Source: Clostridium sulfidigenes (GTDB taxonomy: Bacteria; Bacillota; Clostridia; Clostridiales; Clostridiaceae). Taken from it: 40,719 nt of DNA. The stretch covers positions 1-40,719 of the forward strand of contig NZ_JPMD01000053.1 of the NCBI RefSeq assembly GCF_000732635.1. Reading direction: 5' to 3'. The position numbers were made by a program, and so were the translations under genes. Of this stretch, positions 1-7,470 are shown piece after piece (positions within the stretch are counted from its first letter, which is position 1; the number at the start of each line of letters is the position of its first letter). A model generated the notes under the pieces. That model made no database searches. It was not told the DNA's origin and worked only from the letters and a program-made list of their open reading frames with translations.

Positions 1-67
1 TTAAAAAATTAATTCAATTAATAAGAAGTCACTCATATATTATAGTATAAGAGAGGAGGAGAATGAC

Positions 68-1444
68 TTGAAAAAAACATATGTGTTAGATACTAACGTT
101 ATATTATATTCATCAGGAGCATTATTATCTTTTGGTAATAATGATGTAGTAATACCAGAGGTGGTATTAGAGGAGCTGGATGATTTTAAAAAAAATAAAA
201 CTGACCTTGGATTAAATGCTAGACAGGCATCGAGAATTATAGATGGATTAAGAAAGTTAGGAAATTTGAATGAAGGAGTACCTCTTCCTGGTGGTGGTAA
301 ACTAAGAATAGAGACTAATTGCTTAAATGCAGAAGTTCCAAAGTTTTGGGATAGAAATAAAGCTGATAACAGGATACTCCAAGTATGTAAGGCGTTAAAA
401 GATGCTGGGGAAGATGTTATATTAATTACAAAGGATACCTTTGAAAGAATAAAAGCAGATATTGTTAATGTAAAAAGTGAAGATTTTTATGAGAAGGTAG
501 TTCCAGCTGGAGATGAGCAGTATACTGGTAGAATGGAAGTCTATGTTTCACAAGATAAGCTTTCAGAATTCTATTCTAAAAAGGTTATATCTAAAAATGA
601 CGTAGTATGTTATCAAGAAGAAAATGATGAGTATTATACTCCTACCCTTTATACAAATCAATTTTTAGTTATGCATTCCTTAGAAAATAAAAAACAAAGT
701 GCATTAGGCAGATTTGATGGAGAAAATATAGTACATTTGCATTATAAGGATAGCAAACCCCTTGGATTAAGTGCTAGAAATGTAGGACAAAGATTCATGT
801 TAGAGTGTCTATTTACGTCATCTAATATGGCTCCTTTAAGTATAGTAAAAGGTCCAGCAGGAACAGCCAAAACATTATTTTCTTTAGCAGTAGGATTACA
901 GAAAATCATAGAAGAAGAAACTGGTGAATATAGAAAGATATTAGTATGTAGACCTAATGTAACTATGGATGAAGAAATAGGTTTTTTACCAGGTACTGAA
1001 GAACAAAAAATATCTCCATTTATGAGACCTATTTTTGATAATTTAGAAGTTCTAGTAGATTCAGATGAAAAAGAAAGATATAAAAATGAAAAAGAGTTAC
1101 AAGATAAGGTAAATGAATTATTTGATAGAAGGATTATAACCACTGAAGCCATAGCATATTTAAGAGGTAGATCAATAATAAGACAGTGGGTAATAATTGA
1201 TGAGGCTCAAAATCTCTCTCCAAAGCAAGTAAAGGCAATTACAACTAGGGTAGGTATTGGAACAAAACTTATACTTATTGGAGATCCGGACCAAATAGAC
1301 CACCCATTTATGGATTCTAGGTCTAATGGGTTATGTTATGCATCTGAAAGAATGAAAGGTAGTAAATTGTGTTACCAAGTAACTTTGAAATATGATGAAT
1401 GTGAAAGATCACCATTATCCTTTGAAGCTGCTCAACGTTTGTAG
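68..1444 (+). CDS. PIN domain - PhoH family ATPase
   Basis: This is a two-domain cytoplasmic protein of 458 residues. Residues 1 to ~140 form a PIN nuclease-like domain: it opens VLDTNVIL with Asp8, has an acidic EELDDF stretch, then DNRILQ and LITKD. Residues ~230-458 form a PhoH ATPase, with a P-loop GPAGTAKT at 262-269 and a Walker B IIDEAQ. The layout matches Bacillus YlaK and other PIN-PhoH proteins, which are linked to RNA metabolism; the real substrate is not known. The start is TTG, six bases after GGAGGAG; the ATG at 63 meets a stop after two codons. The P-loop has Ala267 where Gly is usual. The gene stands alone and ends at a good terminator. Confidence 0.9.
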   Translation: MKKTYVLDTNVILYSSGALLSFGNNDVVIPEVVLEELDDFKKNKTDLGLNARQASRIIDGLRKLGNLNEGVPLPGGGKLRIETNCLNAEVPKFWDRNKADNRILQVCKALKDAGEDVILITKDTFERIKADIVNVKSEDFYEKVVPAGDEQYTGRMEVYVSQDKLSEFYSKKVISKNDVVCYQEENDEYYTPTLYTNQFLVMHSLENKKQSALGRFDGENIVHLHYKDSKPLGLSARNVGQRFMLECLFTSSNMAPLSIVKGPAGTAKTLFSLAVGLQKIIEEETGEYRKILVCRPNVTMDEEIGFLPGTEEQKISPFMRPIFDNLEVLVDSDEKERYKNEKELQDKVNELFDRRIITTEAIAYLRGRSIIRQWVIIDEAQNLSPKQVKAITTRVGIGTKLILIGDPDQIDHPFMDSRSNGLCYASERMKGSKLCYQVTLKYDECERSPLSFEAAQRL

Positions 1445-1500
1445 TATAAATCACAAATTTATTAGTATATAATAATTTTTATAGTATTTATATAATAGTA

Positions 1501-1544
1501 AAGAATCGATAAGTATTTAATAATATTTATTGGTTCTTTTTTTT
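1501..1544 (+). terminator. Intrinsic terminator after the PhoH gene
   Basis: A 12-bp stem pairs 1501-1512 with 1527-1538 (two G-U pairs) and is followed by eight T. Confidence 0.85.
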
Positions 1545-1888
1545 GGCTCTGTAGTTAATTAAAGTGATAAATGTTACAAATGCTCCAATATTATATTTAA
1601 GAAAAGTTATTAATACATGGAGTGAGCATAGCTAAAATTGCACCTATTTAAAATGTTACATATTTAACTAGTTAAATATATAAATATATAACTAGTTAAA
1701 TAGTTGTTTTATCCATGGGGGGTTCAGCAGTTTTTGTATTTTAATAGTGTAACAAAGTCTATAGTAAAGGTATAATACAAATATTTTTTATTAAATTAAG
1801 TAGTTGAAAAAATAATAAAAATTTTATATTAATAAAAGAATTAAAAAGAGTGATAAAAATATGATATACTAGGAGTATTGCAGAAGGA
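1545..1888. other. Intergenic region with twin palindromes, no gene seen
   Basis: About 340 bases without a convincing ORF. The stretch holds the two TAACTAGTTA palindromes listed separately. It also holds a TATAAT at 1771-1776 and a TATACT at 1865-1870 that could serve promoters for the membrane protein starting at 1898. The rest is plain AT-rich sequence. Confidence 0.5.
1660..1698. repeat. Paired palindromes (TAACTAGTTA)
   Basis: The first palindrome is a perfect 20-bp one (1660-1679) centred on TAACTAGTTA. The same 10-bp core recurs at 1689-1698. The centres lie 24 bp apart, slightly more than two helical turns. This looks like a paired operator for a dimeric regulator upstream of the 1898 gene, but no cognate regulator gene is adjacent, so that role is an inference. 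Confidence 0.5.
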
Positions 1889-1897
1889 GTGAAAAGG

Positions 1898-2551
1898 ATG
1901 AACAATAATTATTTATTGGGAAGAATCTTAGTGATACCAGCAATTTTAGTTGCATTTACATTTAAGGGATATGTTCAATCTAAAATTGCTATAAAACTTG
2001 GTGATGATACCCCAAAAGAGTATGGGAGAAATACTTTAAATCCTTTGAAGCACATCAGTGTATTTGGGTTTATATTTATGCTTATAATAGGTTTTGGATG
2101 GATAAAACCTGTAGAAATTAATAAATCAAATTTTAAAAATCTTTATAAAGATGATTTTAAAATAAGACTTGGAGGACTTCTAACTACTTTGACTATAGGA
2201 TTTATAGCTACAATAGCTCTAGCTTTATATGTCAAGTTTATACCAGGAAATAGTGATATTAAGTATATAATATATTTAATTATCCAACAAACAGCTATCG
2301 TAAATTGTTCTTGGTTTATATTAAATTTATTACCTATACCAGGTTTTGATGGATTTAGCATAATAGTAGATATATTAGGAGATAAATCTAATAGATTTCA
2401 AACTATAATGTATAAAAACAACATGTTAATATTTATTATATTAGTTCTACCTATTATAGGTGGATTTTCAATTTTAGATTTTGTAGTTGGAGTACCAGGA
2501 CAGTATATATATAATATTTTTGCAGCTATGGCTACATATTTATTTTTATAA
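1898..2551 (+). CDS. Site-2-protease-like (M50) membrane protein lacking HExxH
   Basis: A polytopic membrane protein of 217 residues. Its architecture is that of small bacterial M50/S2P proteases of the YwhC type: a first helix, the KLGDDTPKEYGR and LNPLKHI segments, a GFGWIKPV loop and a late NLLPIPGFDG motif. The zinc-binding HExxH motif, expected in the first helix, reads KGYVQ (residues 23-27), so both His and Glu are gone. The second-site Asp (D151 in FDG) remains. It is therefore probably an inactive homologue that binds or protects membrane substrates; that role is inference. The start ATG 1898 was chosen because AGAAGGAG precedes it by 8 bases; the in-frame GTG at 1889 overlaps that site. 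Confidence 0.8.
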   Translation: MNNNYLLGRILVIPAILVAFTFKGYVQSKIAIKLGDDTPKEYGRNTLNPLKHISVFGFIFMLIIGFGWIKPVEINKSNFKNLYKDDFKIRLGGLLTTLTIGFIATIALALYVKFIPGNSDIKYIIYLIIQQTAIVNCSWFILNLLPIPGFDGFSIIVDILGDKSNRFQTIMYKNNMLIFIILVLPIIGGFSILDFVVGVPGQYIYNIFAAMATYLFL

Positions 2552-2557
2552 AATTTA

Positions 2558-2586
2558 TTAAGACAAAAATAAATATATGATATAAT
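2558..2586 (+). promoter_or_regulatory. Sigma-A promoter for trmB
   Basis: TTAAGA, a 17-base spacer, then TATAAT at 2581-2586, 31 bases before the trmB start. Confidence 0.55.
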
Positions 2587-2616
2587 TTAACAAACTAATA
2601 TCGAGGAGAGTAATAT

Positions 2617-3273
2617 ATGAGACTTAGAAAAAAGCATTGGGCAAGACCAGAATTAGAAGCTAGTGATATTGTAATATATGATAAATACGGTCATTGCGGA
2701 AAATGGAGAGAAGAATTTGAAAATAATAATCCTATTCATTTAGAGTTAGGTTGTGGTATGGGAGGACATATTAGTCAACGTGCAATTAAAGATAGAAATG
2801 TAAACTTTATAGGAATAGATTTAAAAGATGAAGTTGTAGTATATGCATTAAGGAAAGTTATGGCATCATTTGAAGGAATAGAAAGAGCAAAAGATATAAA
2901 TGCAAGACTCATAGTTCTTAATATAATGCTTATAGACAACGTATTTGGTAAAGATGAGATAGATAGAATATATATAAACTTCTGTAATCCTTGGCCGAAA
3001 AAAAGTCATAACAAGAGAAGACTTACATATACGAAATTTTTACAGTCATATAAAAAGTTTTTAAAACCAAATGGAGAGATATGGTTTAAAACCGATGATG
3101 TAGATTTATTCAATGATTCTCAAGAATACTTTAAAGAAGCAGGATTTTCTATAGAATTTATAACCTATGATTTACATAATAGTGGATTTGAAGGTAATGT
3201 AGTTACAGAGTATGAAAGCAAATTTACAGCTATGGGAATGAAAACTATGTTCTTGGTGGCAAGATTAAAATAA
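2617..3273 (+). CDS. trmB: tRNA (guanine-N7-)-methyltransferase TrmB
   Basis: SAM-dependent enzyme that makes m7G46 in the tRNA variable loop. The 218-residue length is normal for the family. It has the N-terminal [11 protein letters not shown] segment, the SAM-binding [12 protein letters not shown] followed by [10 protein letters not shown], the family-typical [17 protein letters not shown] substrate/catalytic segment, and the C-terminal VTEYESKF motif. ATG 2617 follows GAGGAG. The gene is monocistronic, with its own promoter and terminator. Confidence 0.96.
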   Translation: MRLRKKHWARPELEASDIVIYDKYGHCGKWREEFENNNPIHLELGCGMGGHISQRAIKDRNVNFIGIDLKDEVVVYALRKVMASFEGIERAKDINARLIVLNIMLIDNVFGKDEIDRIYINFCNPWPKKSHNKRRLTYTKFLQSYKKFLKPNGEIWFKTDDVDLFNDSQEYFKEAGFSIEFITYDLHNSGFEGNVVTEYESKFTAMGMKTMFLVARLK

Positions 3274-3282
3274 AAACAAGAG

Positions 3283-3323
3283 ACAAGATTTAGCTTTATA
3301 TTGATGTTGAATCTTGTTTTTTT
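3283..3323 (+). terminator. Intrinsic terminator after trmB
   Basis: ACAAGATT (3283-3290) pairs with AATCTTGT (3310-3317) and runs into a T tract. Confidence 0.85.
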
Positions 3324-3396
3324 ATTTTTATAATGTATTTAATCTATAGATATTTCAAATAGAAAATAAGAAAACTATAAGTATATTTAATAAATT

Positions 3397-3425
3397 TTGA
3401 CTATAAATAGTGCCTTTGCTATATT
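3397..3425 (+). promoter_or_regulatory. Sigma-A promoter of the rhodanese lipoprotein
   Basis: TTGACT (3397-3402), an exact 17-base spacer, then TATATT (3420-3425), 46 bases before the start codon. Confidence 0.75.
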
Positions 3426-3470
3426 TATGTAGGTATATAAAATAGTAAAACCATATGGGGGGGAATTAAT

Positions 3471-4427
3471 ATGAGAAAAAAGGCATTATTATTAGCTATG
3501 AGCTTAATGTTAACTACTACTATTTCCTTGGTTGGTTGTGGTAAAAAAGAAGAAGTAAAACCAGAAGCAAATTCTTCAAAAGGAGCTCAAGTTGAAGAAA
3601 AGGTTAGTTTTAAAGGTAAGTACATAGTAGATGTTTCATATGTAAAAGAAAGTTTAGAAAAAGAAAATCTACTTCTCATTGATGCAAGGGGTGAAGAAAC
3701 TGCAAAAAAAGGAACTATTCAAGGAGCAATGGCTATGGCATGGCAGTCTATTGCTAAAGTTGAAGATAGCAAAGCTGGAGATGAGATGTGGGGTACTATT
3801 CTAGAACCAGAAGAGTTAAGTAAAAAGCTAAGTAACCTTGGTATTGATAAAGATAAAGAGATTATTATTTTTGCAGCGGCTAAAAATGGATGGGGCGATG
3901 ACGGAAGAATTTTATGGGAGCTTGTAGCAGCAGGCTATGATAATGTTAAAATGGTTGATGGTGGATACGATGCTATGGTATCAGCAGGGTTACCAGTAGT
4001 AAAGGAGATTGCTACACCGGAGCTAGCAGATGTAAAAATTGAGGCTATTGATGATACTCATTTAATTAACACTGATGCTTTAAAAAAAGAATATGAAAAT
4101 GTAAAGGTAGTAGATGTTCGTGCTGATGAAGAGTATGAAGGAAAGACCTTGTATGGTGAGGCAAAAGGTGGTCATTTACCAGGGGCAATACACATTAAAT
4201 ATACAGATTTATTTAATGAACAAGGAAATTTAAAGTCAAATGATGATTTAACAAAAATATTTGAAACATCAGGATTATCAAAAAGTGATAAGATAGTAAC
4301 CTATTGCACAGCAGGTATTCGTTCTGCATATATGCAGTTAATTCTTGAAATGTGTGGATTTGAAAATTCTCTAAATTATGATGAATCATACTATAGATGG
4401 TGTGCGGTAGAGGAAGTTGAAAACTAA
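3471..4427 (+). CDS. Tandem-rhodanese lipoprotein (YnjE-like sulfurtransferase)
   Basis: An exported lipoprotein of 318 residues. A signal peptide ends in the lipobox LVGC with Cys23, so it should be anchored outside the membrane. Two rhodanese domains follow. The first (~50-180; LLLIDARGEE ... IIIFAAAKNGWGDDG) has no cysteine in the active-site loop. The second (~200-315; VKVVDVRADEEYEG ... TYCTAGIRSAYM) keeps the persulfide-forming Cys279 in CTAGIRS. This is the usual pattern of an inactive then an active domain in thiosulfate/mercaptopyruvate sulfurtransferases. E. coli YnjE is an exported multi-rhodanese protein next to ynjBCD, and here a YnjBCD-like importer lies 3 kb downstream. The unusual ribosome site is a run of seven G (3457-3463). 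The sulfur donor and acceptor are unknown. Confidence 0.87.
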   Translation: MRKKALLLAMSLMLTTTISLVGCGKKEEVKPEANSSKGAQVEEKVSFKGKYIVDVSYVKESLEKENLLLIDARGEETAKKGTIQGAMAMAWQSIAKVEDSKAGDEMWGTILEPEELSKKLSNLGIDKDKEIIIFAAAKNGWGDDGRILWELVAAGYDNVKMVDGGYDAMVSAGLPVVKEIATPELADVKIEAIDDTHLINTDALKKEYENVKVVDVRADEEYEGKTLYGEAKGGHLPGAIHIKYTDLFNEQGNLKSNDDLTKIFETSGLSKSDKIVTYCTAGIRSAYMQLILEMCGFENSLNYDESYYRWCAVEEVEN

Positions 4428-4449
4428 TATCATAAAGTTAATATTATAA

Positions 4450-4485
4450 AATAAAGTATTCTTTGATATCAAAGAATACTTTATT
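4450..4485. terminator. 36-bp perfect palindrome (probable terminator)
   Basis: A perfect dyad of 18+18 bases centred at 4467/4468, 22 bases after the rhodanese stop. RNA from it would form a long hairpin. There is no separate T run beyond the arm, so it is an atypical terminator, or it could be an operator. Confidence 0.55.
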
Positions 4486-4626
4486 ACAATAGAAAAACAT
4501 TATATCTAATACAAGAAATAATACAAATTACTGAATAGCTTGGATATTATATATGATACAAAAAAGATAATAAGTAAATATGATTTTCTATGGATAAATA
4601 TACATAGTTAAAGTAAGGAGTATGTT

Positions 4627-5337
4627 ATGGAAAAGAAATTAACACACAAAAAAAGAAATTTAGGAAAAATCTTAATATTAATTATAGTATCACTAGGTTT
4701 AGCATATTTTTTCATACCAACTTTCAATTCAAAAGTAAATGGCATCTTTATGTTATTCCGCTCTATGAGTATTGAGTCTGTGGCTGGATATATAAGATCC
4801 TTTGGAATATATGCAGTATTAGTTTCATTTTTACTAATGGTGTTTCAATCAGTGGCAGCACCCTTGCCGGCATTTCTAATAACCTTTGCCAATGCTGCTA
4901 TTTTTGGATGGTGGAAGGGTGCTCTATTATCATGGATTAGTTCTATGACAGGAGCAGCTTTGTGTTTTTATATTGGAAGAATTCTTGGACGAGATGCTGT
5001 TGAAAAACTTACTAGTAAATATGCAATGGCAAGTGTGGATGGGTTCTTTGAAAAGTATGGTAAACATACAATTTTAGTATGTAGATTATTGCCTTTTGTA
5101 TCCTTTGACTTTATATCCTATGCAGCAGGACTAACATCTATGGGATTTTTAGAATTTATAGTGGCTACAGGGATTGGACAATTACCAGCAACTGTTGTTT
5201 ATTCCTATATAGGTGGTATGTTAACTGGTGGAGCTCAAATGATTGTTACGGCGTTATTAATACTTTTTGCAATAACTGTATTAGTATTTATGTTTAAACA
5301 GATATATAATGAGAGACAAAAGAAAAGTAAAAAATAA
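4627..5337 (+). CDS. TVP38/TMEM64 family membrane protein (YdjX/YdjZ-like)
   Basis: An integral membrane protein of 236 residues with about five or six hydrophobic segments and a basic N-terminus. The central TVP38/TMEM64 (SNARE-associated, DedA superfamily) region contains AAPLPAFLITFANAAIFGWWKG, GRILGRDAVEKL and RLLPFVSFDFISYAAGLTSM. Members of this superfamily include lipid scramblases and transporters, but this bacterial subgroup has no assigned substrate. TAAGGAG lies upstream of ATG 4627. It sits between two rhodanese lipoproteins; E. coli ydjX and ydjZ sit next to ynjA-F in the same way. Confidence 0.88.
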   Translation: MEKKLTHKKRNLGKILILIIVSLGLAYFFIPTFNSKVNGIFMLFRSMSIESVAGYIRSFGIYAVLVSFLLMVFQSVAAPLPAFLITFANAAIFGWWKGALLSWISSMTGAALCFYIGRILGRDAVEKLTSKYAMASVDGFFEKYGKHTILVCRLLPFVSFDFISYAAGLTSMGFLEFIVATGIGQLPATVVYSYIGGMLTGGAQMIVTALLILFAITVLVFMFKQIYNERQKKSKK

Positions 5338-5367
5338 AATGCAGAGTTAAAATTCACTCTGCATTTT
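5336..5367. terminator. Bidirectional terminator between convergent genes
   Basis: A 12-bp perfect stem (5336-5347 with 5356-5367) with an A-rich left arm and T-rich right arm serves both the TVP38 gene and the opposite rhodanese gene. It overlaps the TVP38 stop codon. Confidence 0.85.
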
Positions 5368-5377
5368 ATAATAAAAG

Positions 5378-5833
5378 TTATTTTTCTAATAATTCATCAT
5401 ATGGCCAACCTTTTTGGCCTTTTTCTAATATAAACATTCTCTTTGCATCCACACCTTTAGTTGTTAAGTAATCAATAGTGTTTTTAGCACCACCGCCACC
5501 ACCTGGGCAAATAACTATTATTGGCTTATCTGTTTTATTAATTTCATCTAAGGTAACATCTATTTTAGATCTTAAATCATCAGTATCTGCTGGATAAGCA
5601 TAAGTTGGAACAGTACCAACAATATGATGTGCATCGTAATCTTCTTTTGGCTGTATATCTATTAAATAAATATCATCTTTATTTTCAATAGCAGTTTTTA
5701 ATTGTTCAGCTGTATAATATTGATATTGTTTTTCTTCGCCTTCTTTTGAAGTATCCTTTGATTTACTACATCCCATAAGCATAGTTGAGATAATTAAGCA
5801 AAGAGCAAGTAGAAGAGTAAGTTTCTTTTTCAT
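5378..5833 (-). CDS. Single-domain rhodanese-like lipoprotein
   Basis: An exported lipoprotein of 151 residues: signal peptide with lipobox MLMGC (Cys22), a short charged linker, then one rhodanese domain (~38-151). The active-site loop is C109-P followed by five Gly and Ala, which keeps the catalytic Cys but is unusually glycine-rich. The start is ATG at 5833, after GGAGGGATATAAA; the frame stays open upstream to 5980 but that part contains the promoter. It is transcribed opposite to its neighbours and probably supplies sulfane sulfur to the same extracytoplasmic process as the tandem-rhodanese protein (inference). Confidence 0.85.
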   Translation of the reverse strand: MKKKLTLLLALCLIISTMLMGCSKSKDTSKEGEEKQYQYYTAEQLKTAIENKDDIYLIDIQPKEDYDAHHIVGTVPTYAYPADTDDLRSKIDVTLDEINKTDKPIIVICPGGGGGAKNTIDYLTTKGVDAKRMFILEKGQKGWPYDELLEK

Positions 5834-5893
5834 TTTATATCCCTCCGTAAGTAAATTAATATATTTATTATATTGGTTTCTATTACCAAAGTT

Positions 5894-5922
5894 ATTATAT
5901 ATAAAGGATACATTAAAATCAA
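5894..5922 (-). promoter_or_regulatory. Sigma-A promoter of the single rhodanese gene
   Basis: On the minus strand: TTGATT, 17 bases, TATAAT, about 60 bases before ATG 5833. Confidence 0.75.
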
Positions 5923-5974
5923 ATAGGGAAATTAAATTGAAAGTAATAGGTGTATTAGAGATAGCTATACTTAT

Positions 5975-6003
5975 TGACAATAATTATTATTAAAGCTATA
6001 CTT
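5975..6003 (+). promoter_or_regulatory. Sigma-A promoter of the Fe-S / ABC importer operon
   Basis: TTGACA (5975-5980), 17 bases, TATACT (5998-6003). It is near-consensus and is the only strong promoter seen before the 6086-11265 gene run. Confidence 0.8.
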
Positions 6004-6085
6004 TTTTTGTTGAAATAAAAGGATATGAAATAGGGGTCAATAGTACCTCTTATTTTTATGCATAGAAAGGTAGTGTTATAAGAGG

Positions 6086-6862
6086 ATGGTTAAGGGGAAA
6101 ATAAGCATAAAAACTCATCAACTTCTTAGTTTTAGTTCACTATTTATTGAGCTTTCACCAGGAGAAAATGTATTTTGGCCAGGGTGTGCTATTTTATCTA
6201 TGGGAGAAGAAATAGTGATGAAAACCTATGAACTTTTAAAAACACAGATACCTGATTTAAAATTAAGTACTATGTGCTGTGGAAAACCATCACTTCATAT
6301 AGATGGGGGAAAACCTTATGAGAAAAGAAAACAGTTTTTAAATAAGGCTTTTGAGAAAAATGGAGTAAAGAAAATTTATACTTTATGTCCTAATTGCCAA
6401 AATACTTTGGTTGAAAATAGCAATTGTGAAATAATATCAGCATGGACAGTTTTAGATGAGATAATCCCCAAAAATAAATATAATATATATAAAGGAAGAA
6501 AATTATCCTTACATGATCCTTGTCCAATAAGAGGTTATTTAGAGAATGCTGTTGCTGCAAGAAATATATTAAATAAACTAGGAGTAGATATATTAGAGTT
6601 CCCTAATAATAGGGATAGAACAATTTGTTGTGGGAAAAAAGATATGATTATGACTTTATATCCAGAAAAAGGTCAAAAGCTATTTGAAATTCGTGCAAAA
6701 CAAGCACCATCCAAAGAAATAGTGACATACTGCAGTTCTTGTGTAGATACTTTTAGAAAAAATAGTTTTGAAGCATATCATATTTTAGAGTTATTATGGG
6801 AAACAAAGGCTAATGGGTCTTGGAAGAATAGGTATAATTCTGTAAGGAAGAGTAAGAGGTAA
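6086..6862 (+). CDS. Twin-CCG-domain (HdrB/GlpC-like) Fe-S protein
   Basis: A soluble protein of about 258 residues with two cysteine-rich CCG domains as in heterodisulfide reductase subunit B, GlpC and LutA. The first has FWPGCAIL, STMCCGKPS and LCPNCQNTL; the second has LHDPCPIRG, RTICCGKKD and TYCSSCVDT. Such domains bind a non-cubane 4Fe-4S cluster and carry out thiol/disulfide or quinone-linked redox. No N-terminal ferredoxin domain is present, so an electron donor must be separate. The N-terminus is uncertain because AGAGG abuts ATG 6086. It leads an operon with the phosphatidyltransferase and the ABC importer, which points to a redox step on the same substrate (inference). Confidence 0.82.
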   Translation: MVKGKISIKTHQLLSFSSLFIELSPGENVFWPGCAILSMGEEIVMKTYELLKTQIPDLKLSTMCCGKPSLHIDGGKPYEKRKQFLNKAFEKNGVKKIYTLCPNCQNTLVENSNCEIISAWTVLDEIIPKNKYNIYKGRKLSLHDPCPIRGYLENAVAARNILNKLGVDILEFPNNRDRTICCGKKDMIMTLYPEKGQKLFEIRAKQAPSKEIVTYCSSCVDTFRKNSFEAYHILELLWETKANGSWKNRYNSVRKSKR

Positions 6863-6870
6863 GATTGATA

Positions 6871-7470
6871 ATGTTAGATACAAGGGGAAGAAAATATTTT
6901 GATAGAATATTTGATAAAATCGGAAGAAGTTTTCTTAAAATCGGTTTCATGCCAACACATATAACTTTTATTGCCGCTATGGTTGGAATCGTAGGAGCTG
7001 TTTCATTTTCCTTTGATAAGTTTATTTTATCAATAATTTTATTATGGATTTCTGGATTTTTAGATGCTGTAGATGGTTCTATGGCAAGACAAAGCGGTAA
7101 GGTTTCAGAGGTAGGTACATTATTAGATATATGGCTTGATAGATTAGTTGAAATTTCATATATAATATCCTTTGCTATAGTATGTAATGAGGCAACCTTT
7201 ACCTTAATGATATTAGCTTGCACTATAATTTTATCTATGACGGTATTTTTGACTAGTGGAATGCTCTTAGAAAATACAGGTATTAAAAGTTTTCATTATC
7301 AAGCTGGATTAATGGAAAGAACTGAAGGGTTTATAATGTTTACCTTTATGATAATCTTTTATCCTCATATGAAAATATTAGCATTTATTTATGCCGTGTT
7401 AATTTTATATACAGCAGTACAAAGACTATATATGGCAATTAAAGTATTAGGAGGTAACAATGAAAAATAA
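6871..7470 (+). CDS. CDP-alcohol phosphatidyltransferase (YnjF-like)
   Basis: A polytopic membrane enzyme of about 199 residues. The class signature DGxxAR(8)GxxxDxxxD is exact: DGSMAR, eight residues, GTLLDIWLD. Such enzymes swap the CMP of a CDP-lipid for an alcohol head group; the acceptor here is unknown. ATG 6871 is 11 bases from GAGG; a TTG at 6865 in the same frame is only 5 bases from it and cannot be excluded. It follows the Fe-S gene by a few bases and overlaps the next gene by 11, so all are co-transcribed. E. coli ynjF encodes the same family beside ynjBCDE. Confidence 0.9.
   Translation: MLDTRGRKYFDRIFDKIGRSFLKIGFMPTHITFIAAMVGIVGAVSFSFDKFILSIILLWISGFLDAVDGSMARQSGKVSEVGTLLDIWLDRLVEISYIISFAIVCNEATFTLMILACTIILSMTVFLTSGMLLENTGIKSFHYQAGLMERTEGFIMFTFMIIFYPHMKILAFIYAVLILYTAVQRLYMAIKVLGGNNEK

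Noticed and set aside
742..1152. Open frame on the minus strand inside the PhoH gene
   Set aside because: Antisense shadow of a clear gene; no ribosome site and no recognisable domain. The same applies to other antisense frames, for example at 6810-7223, 9451-9819 and 28445-28807.
5834..5980. N-terminal extension of the single rhodanese lipoprotein
   Set aside because: The stretch contains the gene's own promoter, and the signal peptide with good ribosome site begins at 5833.
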